Positions 35,560-47,232 of a stretch of DNA of 64,000 nt are shown in pieces. This DNA comes from Bolinopsis microptera (taxonomy: Eukaryota; Ctenophora; Tentaculata; Lobata; Bolinopsidae). Each line of letters begins with the position of its first letter. The first letter of the stretch is position 1. The stretch lies in the NCBI RefSeq assembly GCF_026151205.1, contig NC_087075.1, positions 5,138,858 through 5,202,857 of the forward strand, written 5' to 3'. The position numbers and the translations under genes are program-made. The notes under the pieces were generated by a model. That model searched no databases, was not told the DNA's origin, and saw nothing but the letters and a program-made list of their open reading frames with translations.

Positions 35560-35850
35560 GGTTAATAAGTGAGCCGTTTTTCTCGGTGATTGGTTAATAA
35601 GTGAGCCGTTCTTCTCGGTGATTGGTTAACAAGTGAGCCGTTCTTCTCGGTGATTGGTTAACAAGTGAGCCGTTTTTCTCGGTGATTGGTTAACAAGTGA
35701 GCCGTTCTTCTCGGTGATTGGTTAACAAGTGAGCCGTTCTTCTCGGTGATTGGTTAACAAGTGAGCCGTTCTTCTCGGTGATTGGTTAACAAGTGAGCCG
35801 TTCTTCTCGGTGATTGGTTAATAAGTGAGCCGTTCTTCTCGGTGATTGGT
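35560..35850. repeat. 32-bp tandem repeat, nine copies
   Basis: Nine nearly identical head-to-tail units, each with GTGAGCCGTT, CTCGGTGATTGG (an inverted CCAAT box) and GGTTAACAA. Variation is limited to T/C and T/A positions. There are no unique spacers between units, so it is a minisatellite and not a CRISPR array. Confidence 0.95.
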
Positions 35851-37105
35851 TCACCTATTTCTCGGGCCGGTCTTAAACCTCGAGTCTAATTTATTCTGTG
35901 ACTTTAAACACAAAAAGAGTTAACCTGCTAGCTTGTAAGCTTGACGGCTGTTTTACTAAAAAACTAAAATTGTAGGCGACATGATGTTCTAAAACTTGGT
36001 AGCAAGAAAATTTACACGTGAGTGAAATAAAAGATGCCTAATTATTAACGTAAACCTGGCTATCAACTTTGATAGTTTTCCTGTTTTGACTATCAATACT
36101 TAAAAAGTTAAAAGTGCCCTCAAATCTAAATCTCACAATCATCATCACGTGAGATTTAATTTCTAGCCGCAGAAAATCTACAGAAACTCACAATGATGGC
36201 TAACATGTTCTCTAACTTAGCACTATAACTACTTTAGTAGCAATCATTCTCATTTCTCACATCGGACACGTGAGGGGACACTGTGAAGATATTTAAAGCG
36301 GTGAGTGTGAACCGTTTTCAAACTAAAAGGGAGTGGCTACCACTCTCGATAGTAAGCTTCATACATAATACATTAATATTCATGATAAATATGTGAACAG
36401 ACATGACCATGCCAAATAGCTTGGCAAGCATGAGTGGGGGCACTCCGTGGAAAATGCTTGATACTCTACTGTGGTAAAGGAGATGGGAACTTCGTAATTA
36501 GTAGCAACGTGTGGGAATTTAGGGCGGGGAAATTGCTTTGCTGTGTGGCGAAAATATAATAATGAAAGTAAAAGGGAATATCCTTTTAGCTTAAATTATA
36601 TAATAATGTAGCTCTTGCTGATGAGATATTTGGGGAGTTAGTCACGTAGATCACATGACTGAAAGAGAAGCGCTGTGATTGGTCAGTGATTCGTGGTCAC
36701 GTGACAAAGAGTTTTTCACAAATCATCGGATTGTCACGGCTTGCTCCTGCAAGGAGCGGCAATGACAGTTGCCATGGTAACACAGGTACAGTGACACTGT
36801 CCAGAGCTACCCTGTACTAGGGACGATGGAGCTGATAAGAATAACTCTATATTATTATTATAGTTTATTATTAGCACATTGCATTATGTTCTCTCCTCTC
36901 ATCTTTAGAGTCGTGTGTTATCACCACTAAAAACACTCCTCTAGATCCCGCAACCCGCCCCGTCTCCTCCTCTCTACTAACATGTTGATTGTAGTGACGT
37001 ATTTCAGGAGGGTAGTTAATGAGACAAGTCCCATGTTGATACCCAAGATAAGTAGATATTATACCTTTATACTGTGATAATGCCCCCTCTGATCTCTCTC
37101 TCTCT

Positions 37106-37144
<39 letters not shown>

Positions 37145-37847
37145 GATCTGTCTGGGATACCTTACAAACAGACAGCAGATATTATCACACTACATGCATC
37201 CTGCTGTCCCGTTCAAGATAAGAGGTGTTCTGTCACCGGGGCGACTGTGATAAGGAGAGTTTTTGGGGGGCAAATGGACAATCCCCTGCCGTCACCAGCA
37301 GTACCGACTTCTCGTGCCACCTTGGAGATTGTCCAACTGGATTATGTCGGTACTCGGTAGGGCAATTTCCAATTAAGATATCTGGTAAGGTGGACAGTCT
37401 GTTATGAGTGTCTCCCTAAAAAAGTGAAAAAACATATGATATATCAATTACAAACTGATTAATTCTCTGCCTCTACCAGGAGCGAATGTTCGTGACTGAT
37501 TCTGGAGATTATCCAACTGTATTGTAAATCTGGGTAATGTACCTGACGAACAATGAAAGTAGACCAGGGTAGCCTCATGTTGGGTCAGACTATACCCCAG
37601 ACTATACCCCAGACTATACCCCAGACTATACCCCAGACTGTGCCCCAGACACCACTAACCCGGGTATTGTGCTATAGAATAGACTAGAACAACTGTGCCA
37701 CTCCGGGTAAGAAACCTGTACTAAACTATTCAGTGATCAATAAGAGTCTGTGTTTCACTGTTCAGAGGTGAATACCAAACCGTGACAGGTACGACCTTCC
37801 CCCGTGCATCTGGCCTGAGGGACTGAGGGAGAGAGCACCTGTCCCTG
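35851..37847. other. Non-coding region with simple repeats
   Basis: Holds a (CT)n microsatellite at about 37087-37140 and a 13-bp repeat CAGACTATACCCC (about 37587-37652). No exon was found. Confidence 0.45.
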
Positions 37848-39245
37848 TGCCCCTGTGTCCCTGTGTCCCTGTGTCCCTGTGTCCCTGTGTCCCTGTGTCC
37901 CCGTGTCCCTGTGTCCCTGTGTCCCTGTGTCCCTGTGTCCCTGTGTCCCTGTGTCCCTGTGTCCCTGTGTCCATGTGTCCCTGTGTCCCTGTGTCCCTGT
38001 GTCCCTGTGTCCCTGTGTCCCTGTGTCCCTGTGTCCATGTGTCCCCGTGTCCCTGTGTCCTTGTGTCCCTGTGTCCCTGTGTCCCTGTGTCCATGTGTCC
38101 CTGTGTCCCTGTGTCCCTGTGTCCCTGTGTCCCTGTGTCCCTGTGTCCCTGTGCCCCTGTGTCCCTGTGTCCCTGTGTCCCTGTGTCCCTGTGTCCCTGT
38201 GTCCCTGTGTCCATGTGTCCCTGTGTCCCTGTGCCCCTGTGTCCCTGTGTCCCTGTGTCCATGTGTCCCTGTGTCCCTGTGTCCCTGTGTCCCTGTGTCC
38301 CTGTGTCCCTGTGCCCCTGTGTCCCTGTGCCCCTGTGTCCCTCTGCCCCTGTGTCCCTGCGTCCCTGTGTCCCTGCGTCCCTGTGTCCCTGTGTCCCTGT
38401 GTCCATGTGTCCCTGTGTCCCTGTGCCCCTGTGTCCCTGCGTCCCTGTGTCCCTGTGTCCCTGTGTCCCTGCGTCCCTGTGTCCCTATGTCCCTGTGTCC
38501 CTGTGTCCCTGTGTCCCTGTGTCCCTGTGTCCCTGTGTCCCTGTGTCCTTGTGTCCCTGTGTCCCTGTGTCCCTGTGTCCCTGTGCCCCTGTGTCCCTGT
38601 GTCCCTGTGTCCCTGTGTCCCTGTGTCCCTGTGTCCATGTGTCCCTGTGTCCCTGTGCCCCTGTGTCCCTGTGTCCCTGTGTCCCTGTGTCCCTGTGTCC
38701 CTGTGTCCCCGTGTCCCTGTGTCCCTGTGTCCCTGTGTCCCTGTGTCCCTGTGTCCCTGTGCCCCTGTGTCCCTGTGTCCCTGTGTCCCTGTGTCCCTGT
38801 GTCCCTGTGTCCCTGTGTCCCTGTGTCCATGTGTCCCTGTGTCCCTGTGCCCCTGTGTCCCTGTGTCCCTGTGTCCATGTGTCCCTGTGTCCCTGTGTCC
38901 CTGTGTCCCTGTGTCCCTGTGTCCCTGTGCCCCTGTGTCCCTGTGCCCCTGTGTCCCTCTGCCCCTGTGTCCCTGCGTCCCTGTGTCCCTGCGTCCCTGT
39001 GTCCCTGTGTCCCTGTGTCCATGTGTCCCTGTGTCCCTGTGCCCCTGTGTCCCTGCGTCCCTGTGTCCCTGTGTCCCTGTGTCCCTGCGTCCCTGTGTCC
39101 CTATGTCCCTGTGTCCCTGTGTCCCTGTGTCCCTGTGTCCCTGTGTCCCTGTGTCCCTGTGTCCCTGTGTCCCTGTGTCCCTGTGTCCCTGTGTCCCTGT
39201 GTCCCTGTGTCCCTGTGTCCCTGTGTCCCTGTGTCCCTGTGTCCC
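37848..39245. repeat. 1.4-kb array of the octamer CTGTGTCC
   Basis: About 175 copies of CTGTGTCC with sparse variants (CTGTGCCC, ATGTGTCC, CTGCGTCC, CTCTGCCC). Because 8 is not a multiple of 3, all three forward frames and one or more reverse frames stay open and give the same cycling peptide, so none is a gene. A distinctive run of variants beginning CTCTGCCCCTG occurs at 38341 and again at 38957. The offset is 616 bp, or exactly 77 octamers, revealing a higher-order duplication. Confidence 0.95.
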
Positions 39246-39499
39246 TTAAACCTGATTAATTTTATTACTTAATCACTTCTTTACGTTGACTATAACTTTA
39301 CTACAGTAAAAGCTTTGTACTGTGTGTCCTTCAACACAACTTGTCTTCACATAGCATTATAACAAAGCGGCCTGGAGACAATCCGGGACTTTCTGAAGCT
39401 CCACAACTCCCGGATAAAGGATCGTTAACCAGTCTTACACTTTCACTGAACCAAGAATCAGGCCAACAATCATCCTCCTGCTCCTCCACCAGTATACAA

Positions 39500-39790
39500 C
39501 AGTAACTATAGTAGCTAGGTAACAGTAACTATAGTAGCTAGGTAACAGTAACTATAGTAGCTAGGTAACAGTAACTACAGTAGCTAGGTAACAGTAACTA
39601 TAGTAGCTAGGTAACAGTAACTATAGTAGCTAGGTAACAGTAACTACAGTAGCTAGGTAACAGTAACTATAGTAGCTAGGTAACAGTAACTATAGTAGCT
39701 AGGTAACAGTAACTATAGTAGCTAGGTAACAGTAACTATAGTAGCTAGGTAACATTAACTATAGTAGCTAGGTAACAGTAACTAGTAGCT
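39500..39790. repeat. 23-bp tandem repeat AACAGTAACTATAGTAGCTA...
   Basis: About 12-13 head-to-tail copies of a 23-bp unit ending AGGT, differing mainly by C/T at one site (ACTATAG versus ACTACAG). Confidence 0.95.
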
Positions 39791-41102
39791 TGGTAACAAG
39801 GTCTGAGAGTTAGAGTTGAGCTCCACTCACACCCACTAGTAGTTGTAAGGGTGCTCCGTTCTGTCTATTGAGGTAACAGTCAGGCTTCCCAAATCAACCC
39901 CCTCATCTCTACGCTCTGCCAGAGGATTATTATGTTGAAATCCAGCTGTAAGGCTTGCTAACAAGACGGTAACGAGCGTGAAAGTAGGTTGGAAGTTGGT
40001 AAAAATGAGCGATGATGCGAGAGAATTAAAATTTAGACGGGGTATATAGTGTCTAAAAGTGGACGGGGGGAGGCCATGCAAGGGGGGGATTTGAAATGTG
40101 CAACATCTTGACTAGTGATCTAGAAAACGCTGGGACACAATACAACATCACTGTTTGTTGTTCAAACAGTCCCCCCTGGATAGATTATAGTAGGATTAAA
40201 ACTTTAGAAGTGAGGTTACCCAAATGTGATTTAATCGGTAGATAAATTAAGCAGCCGAAAGAGGAATCATCAATAGGGTTTACTTGTTGTGAGGTGCCAT
40301 CTATGTTCAAGAATTCTCTTTTAAGAAGTGTAGGTATATCAATTTAAAAGCACTGATACCGGAAATAATCCTCAACTAATATTGATCATAGATAGCTCTT
40401 TAAAAAGCCATTTCAATCCATCTTTTGACCGCCCAACAGTTCTACAGGTAATATGACAGGTAACACGACTCCCGTCCGACAGCTGACAGCACTATTTTCT
40501 TGTGTTTGAAGTGATATCTAAAATTTGGCACATAGAAATTCACCCAAACTTGCACAGATTATTTGTTCTAAAGCTATCTTACTATCTGGAAAGTTTCAAG
40601 AAAATCGTTTCGTAGGATATCCAGATATATGCCTTGGTACCACTGAAAATCACCGATTTGGAGATATTTTTTTGTGTTTAAGGTGATATCTCAAATTTGG
40701 GCATTAGAAATTCGCCCAAACTTACACAGAAAATCCTATTTTCGGATTCGGACAGGAGTTGCCCAATCGATATCACATATGGGTAAAAGATCACTCCAAA
40801 TAAATTTCCAAATACATAGAATATTTTTTATTAGACATACTCTAAACCATGCTGGGTTAAATAAAAATATACGATGGTTCGTTAATTTTTATCTGCACTG
40901 TTGGAATTTTAATTCTTACAATTTTACAAACGAGGCGATGTTATCATCAAGTCACATTTACTACTTCATACAACTATCAAAAAGTCTTATTTGTTTGAAA
41001 TTTCCCGCAGTATTTGTAATTTCTATTTATTTCTATCGAGTACTATCAATGATGTTCATGAATTTGCCGCATAATACCATGGCAACGATAGCTTGTACCA
41101 CC
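39791..41102. other. Non-coding sequence flanking the foldback element
   Basis: Holds a 58-bp direct repeat (40501-40558 and 40673-40730, with GTGATATCT and AAATTTGG cores) 172 bp apart. The long plus frame at 40674-41165 starts within that repeat, runs into the foldback arm and has no protein character. Confidence 0.4.
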
Positions 41103-42265
41103 ATAAGGCTCATGGTAGTCGGGTGCCGCGCGGACTTATCGCTCGGTCGATCGAGCGATAAGTAGCTCCTTATCGCTCGTGCGCGTCGTCTCTTCAAGCA
41201 CAATTGCGCGTCGTATCGTACTCGATGCTTGCCAAAGAGCTTTAATACTTTGGTTTTGGCGTGTTACATCTGAAGTCAGAAGTTGAATCCGAGTTCGTGG
41301 AAACATTTGTGACAGGATTAAAAACATATTTTTGGCTGTATATGTCCGTAAACTGAGTTGGATTTGCCCTGTTATGATACAGTGTCATGAGTACTAACAT
41401 TTTAAGCCTCCTGTGAATTATTTCCCTGATTCATGGAATGAATAAAATGACCAAAAAATGAACATTGTCTCAGAATGCCCTGGACTGAGCTGAAACCGAT
41501 TGGTATCGGTTGGTATTGATACCATAAGTGTCCCTAAGAAGTTTGGTGGGTCTAGCATGTTCAGAAAGGGCTTTGGGGCAATGTTTCCATTTTGGTGTAG
41601 TTGAGCTCGTGGAAACATTTGTGCCCGATTTGGAAACATTTTTTTGGCTGTATATGTCCGTGAACTGAGTTGGATTTGCCCTGGTATGATACAGTGGCAT
41701 GAGTACTTATATTTTAAGCCTCCTGTGAAATATTTCCCTGATTCATGGAATGAATGAAATGAACAAAAAATGAACATTGTCTCAAAATGCCTTGGACTGA
41801 GCCGAAACCGATTGGGATCGATTGGTAATGATACCAGAAGTGTCCCTGAGAAGTTTGGTGGGTCTAGCATGTTAAGAAAGGGCTCTGGGGCAATGTTTTC
41901 ATTTTAGTTTCAGAGTAGTTGAGATGGTGGAAACATTTGTGACCGATTTGGAAACATGCCATTGTAGCCGCAATTCTGCCTGGGCTGACTTGGAATCGAT
42001 CTGGTATGGTAGAGGGACATGTGTACCTACTAACATTTCTAACCACTCAAAAGTCCGAAATATTGCCGAATGGTCGAGAGAAGCAAATATTAGTGTGAGG
42101 GTTAAATGAGGAGCTGTACATGATGCATACAGCTCTCTAGAATTCTGCATCTTGCCAACTCCTTTCATATGCGATTATCTATTACCTACTGCAGTGCTGT
42201 TCAATTCTAGCTGTTGTCTTTAACATTGTTACATTTCAAGCAATCAGAGAAATTCGTATCAACAG

Positions 42266-43331
42266 TGTACAGTGTACAGTGTACAGTGTACAGTGTAGTG
42301 TGTACATTTTACACTGTGTGTACAGTGTTCAATTTAAGCTGTTGTCTGTAACATTGTTAAGCAACAGCTTAAATTGAACACAATCAGAGAAATTCGTATC
42401 AACAGTGTCCAGTGTCCAGTGTACAGTGTACAGTGTACAGTGTACAGTGTACAGTGTGCAGTGCTGTTCAATTTGAGCTGTTGTCTGTAACATTGTTACA
42501 TTTCAAGCAATCAGAGAAATTCGTATCAACAGTGTACAGTGTACAGTGTACAGTGTACATTTTACACTGCACACTGTGTACAGTGTTCAATTTAAGCTGT
42601 TGTCTTTAACATTGTTAAGCAACAGCTTAAATTGAACACAATCAGAGAAATTCGTATCAACAGTGTCCAGTGTCCAGTGTCCAGTGTCCAGTGTCCAGTG
42701 TCCAGTGTCCAGTGTCCAGTGTCCAGTGTCCAGTGTCCAGTGTCCAGTGTCCAGTGTCCAGTGTCCAGTGTACAGTGTACAGTGTCCTCGGATCACCTCC
42801 CCTCGACATCCTCCTGTCCAGAAATTCCCTTATTCACCGAAGACCTTCTTAACACAACCCTTCTTTCTATCTTTGGCGGAAACCCCAATCGGTTTCAGCT
42901 CATTTCAGGCGATTCTAGGATAATGTTCATTTTTTGTTCATTTCGTTCATTCCATGAACCAGGGCAATATTTCGCACTTCTGAGTGGTTAGACATGATAG
43001 TACACATGTCCCTCTACCATGCCAGATCGATTGTACAGTGTACAGTGTACAGTGTACAGTGTACAGTGTACAGTGTGCAGTGCTGTTGTCTGTAACATTG
43101 TTACATTTCAAGCAATCAGAGAAATTCGTATCAACAGTGTACAGTGTACAGTGTACAGTGTACATTTTACACTGCAAACTGTGTACAGTGTTCAATTTAA
43201 GCTGTTGTCTGTAACATTGTTAAGCAACAGCTTAAATTGAACACAATCAGAGAAATTCGTATCAACAGTGTCCAGTGTCCAGTGTCCAGTGTCCAGTGTC
43301 CAGTGTACAGTGCAGTGTACAGTGTACAGTG
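42266..43331. repeat. Heptamer arrays CAGTGTA / CAGTGTC
   Basis: Blocks of perfect 7-bp repeats occur at 42266-42298, 42405-42463, 42534-42563, 42661-42786 (the longest, mostly CAGTGTC), 43033-43079, 43136-43165 and 43266-43331. Hairpins and unit fragments separate them. The right arm has fewer blocks, at about 51261-51352 and 51430-51625. Confidence 0.9.
42326..42380. repeat. 19-bp stem hairpin, first of four identical copies
   Basis: TGTTCAATTTAAGCTGTTG (42326-42344) pairs perfectly with 42362-42380 around a 17-nt loop. The same stem-loop recurs at 42584-42638 and 43189-43243 in this arm, and at 51375-51429 in the right arm with the loop inverted. The stem shows no disruption in any copy, while sequence around it varies. 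Confidence 0.9.
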
Positions 43332-43832
43332 TATTAGGGCAATATTTCGCACTTTTGAGTGGTTAGACATGATAGTACACATGTCCCTCTACCATGCCAG
43401 ATCGATTCCAAGTCAGTCCAGGCAAAATTACGGCTACAAGGGCATGTTTACAAATCGGTCACAAATGTTTCCACGATCTCAACTACTCTGAAACCAAAAT
43501 GGAAACATTGCCCCAGAGCCCTTTCTTAACATGCTAGACCCACCAAACTTGTCAGGGACACTTCTGGTATCATTACCAATCGACCCCAATCGGTTTCAGC
43601 TCATTTCAGGCGATTCTAGGATAATGTTCATTTTTTGTTCATTTCGTTCATTCCATGAACCAGGGCAATATTTCGCACTTCTGAGTGGTTAGACATGATA
43701 GTACACATGTCCCTCAACCATGCCAGATCGATTCCAAGTCAGTCCAGGCAAAATTACGGCTACAAGGGCATGTTTCCAAATCGGTCACAATTCTGTCACA
43801 TGTTTCCAAAATGTTTCCAAAATCTCGGATGT

Positions 43833-45300
43833 CATAACAAAAGCTGGCAATTATCTTGAAGTTTGAAGGCCATTGAAACAATAATAACCTTGCGCAGTTG
43901 TTTTTTCAGGCTTCTGGTTACAAGGCATCTCAGTTTCCAGTACTTATAATACCGCGGATGTAAGTCATAAGTGCATGCAACACTTATATGAACTGTTGAT
44001 ATTGTCAGTTGTAGCTAATGGACCACGTTTTGATTTTAGGCAACCAAATAGCATAGAAAATTAAGAAGATGTCAAAACAGCAGTACTTCCTAACTTCCTG
44101 CTCTGTTCTCTAAACCAAGTTGTTCAAAAGGGCAGGAATTATGTGGGACCACATGCCTCTGCAACCAATCTCCACCATAAAGAGATTTGTAATCCAGTCA
44201 CCACTAAAGCACTAATGATCCAGGAACTAGCTTTCTGTTGTTTTGGTTTTCTTTCCTTTCCACACTAGGTATTTAAGGTTATTCTTAATTCTCATCACTA
44301 CACGTCAGTTCAATCAGTATATCATACCTGATGAATAGAGCTATCTGATTAAAATAAAAATCCAACCTCTCAGCAGTGTTGTAGATACGAACTTTCCGGT
44401 AGACAAACTCCAACCGCCAGATGCTATTCGACAATAGGAGGAACCCGACAATTTTTGACCATAAAGACCCCATCGAAAAGGGTCTTTCCAATCAACAGCC
44501 GGACTTTTTTTGATTAATCAAAATAAATGTTTATGATAAGGTATATAAGAATATATATGAAAGTCAGACCTGCTTCGCGAAAACTAACAGTTTTGTGAGC
44601 TAACAGATCCTGACTGATACTAATTTACACTAACTAATTAATAATCTTAACTATCTAAAACTAACTATCTAGCGAGTGTGCTAGTAGAGCAGCTTAACTT
44701 TGACTGTACTGTACTAAAACGTGTAACTTTAACTTGACTGTAGCTTAACCTCAACTGTACGAAAACTTGCTTAGTTTGGAACTTGTAAGACCTCGCCTAC
44801 AATTGCACTCCGCATTACCCGTCCGTTAACAAACAAAAAACAAAACAAAAAAAAACTTTCATTAGGTGTGTTGATGTGTAATCAAAATATTATGTCAAAG
44901 ATTTGTTATGAATATGAGAGTTGGACGATATATGTGTATGACTGTTAAGTACTAAAATTGTCTTTGATTAAAATTTCGTAGCTGAATAATGGAGATAGTG
45001 GTAAAATGAAAATCTTATCTGTAGTATTGCTATTTTAGGGGTGGCAGATAAGAAGTGGACCCATTTATGCATCTGATTGTTTCTGATTGTTTAGTCGTGA
45101 GAGCTTATTTGTGACACAATTAAATTGAATTAAATTAAAACAGCACGTGATTACATGTGCCGTATCGTGGCCAGGAGTTGACTCGTACATATATCACCAA
45201 CAGAATCTCCTACCAAAACTAAACTAAAATTCTCCAGCGTGTGATCTATCCTCAGCCAAAATATGACTATCATAATACTTGATCTACAGATGATAACATT
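43833..45300. other. Interior of the foldback, left part, no gene found
   Basis: AT-rich with an A-rich tract near 44832-44858. I see no endonuclease or reverse transcriptase downstream (minus strand) of the ORF1 remnant that starts at 46739. Confidence 0.4.
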
Positions 45301-46739
45301 TCATTTCCCGATAACAAAACTGTCGCAGTCGCAAGAGTTGACCGATCGCAACCACTGACGCAGTGGCCAGGTCCAGTTCCTAAGGCCGTATCCCCTGCAC
45401 TTGCCAGTTTGGCGGCCATCTAGCAGTTCTATGGCGAGCACGAGTTGGCTAGAAATCATCCTCTTGGCTGCTAGGGTTAGGTGCGTGCCTCTGCCGTCTG
45501 ATCTGTCCAGAACCTGATCCACATGCTTCGAGATGCGGTCGCGTGTGAGTGCTGCATGTGAGTCAAAAAACTCGAGATTTGGGATAACACATGCCAACTG
45601 GTACATTATTCGATTGAAGTTGTTGACTTCACAGTTTAGCCAGCCACGGCGTGTGTGAAGTATCGAATTCACGACGAAAGTCGAGTGTGAGTATCTGGAG
45701 CAGTAGTACTTAAGCTTTTTAGAAGCCCATTGAGCGAGTGTTAGGCCAGACATTTGAGGATTGCGACTATCTTTATGCGTACTTAGGTCGTTGATTCCCA
45801 TCGCTAGAATAACATACTTCGAGTTTGGCAGATCTGTGAGGTAGTAGTTCTTTTTCCTGATGCAGCGGTAGTAGTTCTTTTTCCTGATGCAGCGGTGACC
45901 GCTAATTCTGCCAAAGATGTGCTCCGGGGTTGAACTGAGGATGGAATCGGTGACAAAGAGTATGCGATGCTTATATGCTGCAGTTTGTGGCGGTGGCTCG
46001 TGCTGCATGGGGGGTGCGGGAGGTTTCATGGGAGGGTCAACGATGTGACGGAAGGTGAAGGATATCCGTGGTTCCTGTACGGCTGGGTCAAAAAGAAGCT
46101 CATGGCTCCAATCATTCTGTGATTGAGCACTCATGACATGGATAGAACCGTGCTTAACTTAACTCTGTGCTCAGATAGGGGTCCAACTGGGAGGATGTCA
46201 CCTGTCCAGTCGCTCTCTCTGTTCAAGTTTTCCAAGTCTCCGTCATCCGAGTACGGGACTCCTTTACCGGGGACTGGGGGCCAGTCTTTGACACGTGCGT
46301 TCAGAGCAACAAGTTCGTCAACTTGTTTCTGTGCTTCTTCCACGAGACATGAAAAGTGTGACAAGGTTAGGTCATGAGACGTGGCAGCAGCTTCAAAATC
46401 TATACAAAGTTAGATTTTAAGTCGAGATTAATCTGCGACAGATATGTGGGTTTCAGATTCGGGTTAAATCTAGCTTGTCGTTTGTGAGACAGAGATCGTA
46501 GGTAATTTGCCTCGAACTGAATCTGCTCAACAGACAAATTGCCAGCGATCAGGAGTTCGTTACATGTTTTGCTCGAAAAAGAGTTAACACAGTAACTTAA
46601 AGTCTGGGTAGAAGAGTCAATCATCTTCTTACCTTCGAGAGATGGCGAGTTGGAGGTGTAGGAGTTGTCCCCTTTCCCAGGTGTAGCGCCGGGAGAAGAG
46701 GACGGGTGGCCCACCTCCGAAACTTACTTTATTATCCAT
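45301..46739 (-). pseudogene. Second AlkB-SGNH LINE ORF1, decayed
   Basis: The last frame (46134-45301) holds the C-terminal AlkB half. A frame extension before its ATG reads KHGSIHV, then SQNDWSHELL with the second iron-binding His, then EPRISFTFR with both 2-oxoglutarate arginines. A Pro-rich linker and SGNH blocks TDSIL (62-66), GINDLS (113-118) and DGRGTHLT (213-220) follow. The likely start is the ATG at 46739 (MDNKVSFGG). At least three frame changes lie in between, near 46715, 46390 and 46140. The first iron-binding HxD is not visible. A 27-bp tandem duplication repeats RCIRKKNYY inside the hydrolase. The copy sits inside the 12-kb foldback and lacks ORF2. Confidence 0.75.
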
Positions 46740-46816
46740 CAAGATCTAAAAACAGTTTCAAATTATATCCGCCATATACGGCCGTAATATCTTAATATCG
46801 AATGAATTTCATACTA

Positions 46817-47230
46817 CACGCCACAGAATTAAAACCGTTTTGATCGAACGGTTGCACTGATGAGCTGAACGTTTGCGGAGTTAAAATCGCAAGCTACCAA
46901 CGCGATACTTCCGAATATAGTTGCGCGGCTTATTAGTAAAATTAAAAATTAGCTTTCGAATGTTTATTGTTCATTTTGATTTTTTTGCATATTGTTTTGA
47001 ATTAAATTATATCTAATTCACAATTTATAAATAAAATATATACTAATTACAACAATTTTTTATAAGCTTATTGTAGTCTGAAGCTAATTTTTAATTTTAC
47101 CTATAAGCCGCGCAACTGCCTTTTGAAAGTTTCGCGTTTGTGGCTCGCGATTGTAACTCCGCAAACGTTTAGCGCCTTACCCATGTTACACCAGCTCGAT
47201 CAGGCCGAACGTTTTTAATTCTGTGGCGTG
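46817..47230. mobile_element. 414-bp MITE with TA target duplication
   Basis: The left end CACGCCACAGAATTAAAA is exactly inverted at the right end. Similarity between the arms continues inward for about 150 bp (GTTTGCGGAGTTA, GTTGCGCGGCTTAT, AAAATTAAAAATTAGCTT) around an AT-rich loop. TA flanks both ends (46815-46816, 47231-47232), as expected for the Tc1/mariner group. Confidence 0.85.
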
Positions 47231-47232
47231 TA

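Larger units (their letters stand above)
41103..43832. repeat. Left inverted arm of the 12-kb foldback
   Basis: The outer tip carries a hairpin: ACTTATCGCTCG (41134-41145), then its 12-bp perfect inverse at 41152-41163. Three successive units of about 310 bp follow (41300, 41611, 41928), each with GTGGAAACATTTGTG. Heptamer arrays and stem-loops come next. From about 43340 on the same unit appears in opposite orientation. The arm is therefore itself partly palindromic. The open frames seen here are unit translations. Confidence 0.8.

Noticed and set aside
35560-35850. CRISPR-like regular repeat
   Set aside because: Units are directly adjacent with no unique spacers, and the sequence is eukaryotic. 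It is a minisatellite.
37730-39272. Six long open frames (up to 470 codons) on both strands
   Set aside because: They are translations of the 8-bp repeat, which cycles through the same codons in every frame. There is no unique protein content.
40674-41165. 163-codon plus frame crossing into the foldback
   Set aside because: It spans a direct repeat and the foldback boundary, and its composition is not protein-like.
41418-41870. 150-codon frame with MLDPPNFSGTLLVSLP, mirrored at 52296-52748
   Set aside because: The peptide repeats with the 310-bp subunit and exists in both inverted arms. It is a shadow of the repeat with no conserved domain.
42412-43491. Several Ser/Val/Gln/Cys-rich frames
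   Set aside because: They are translations of the CAGTGTC/CAGTGTA heptamers, where 7 bp cycles through all frames.
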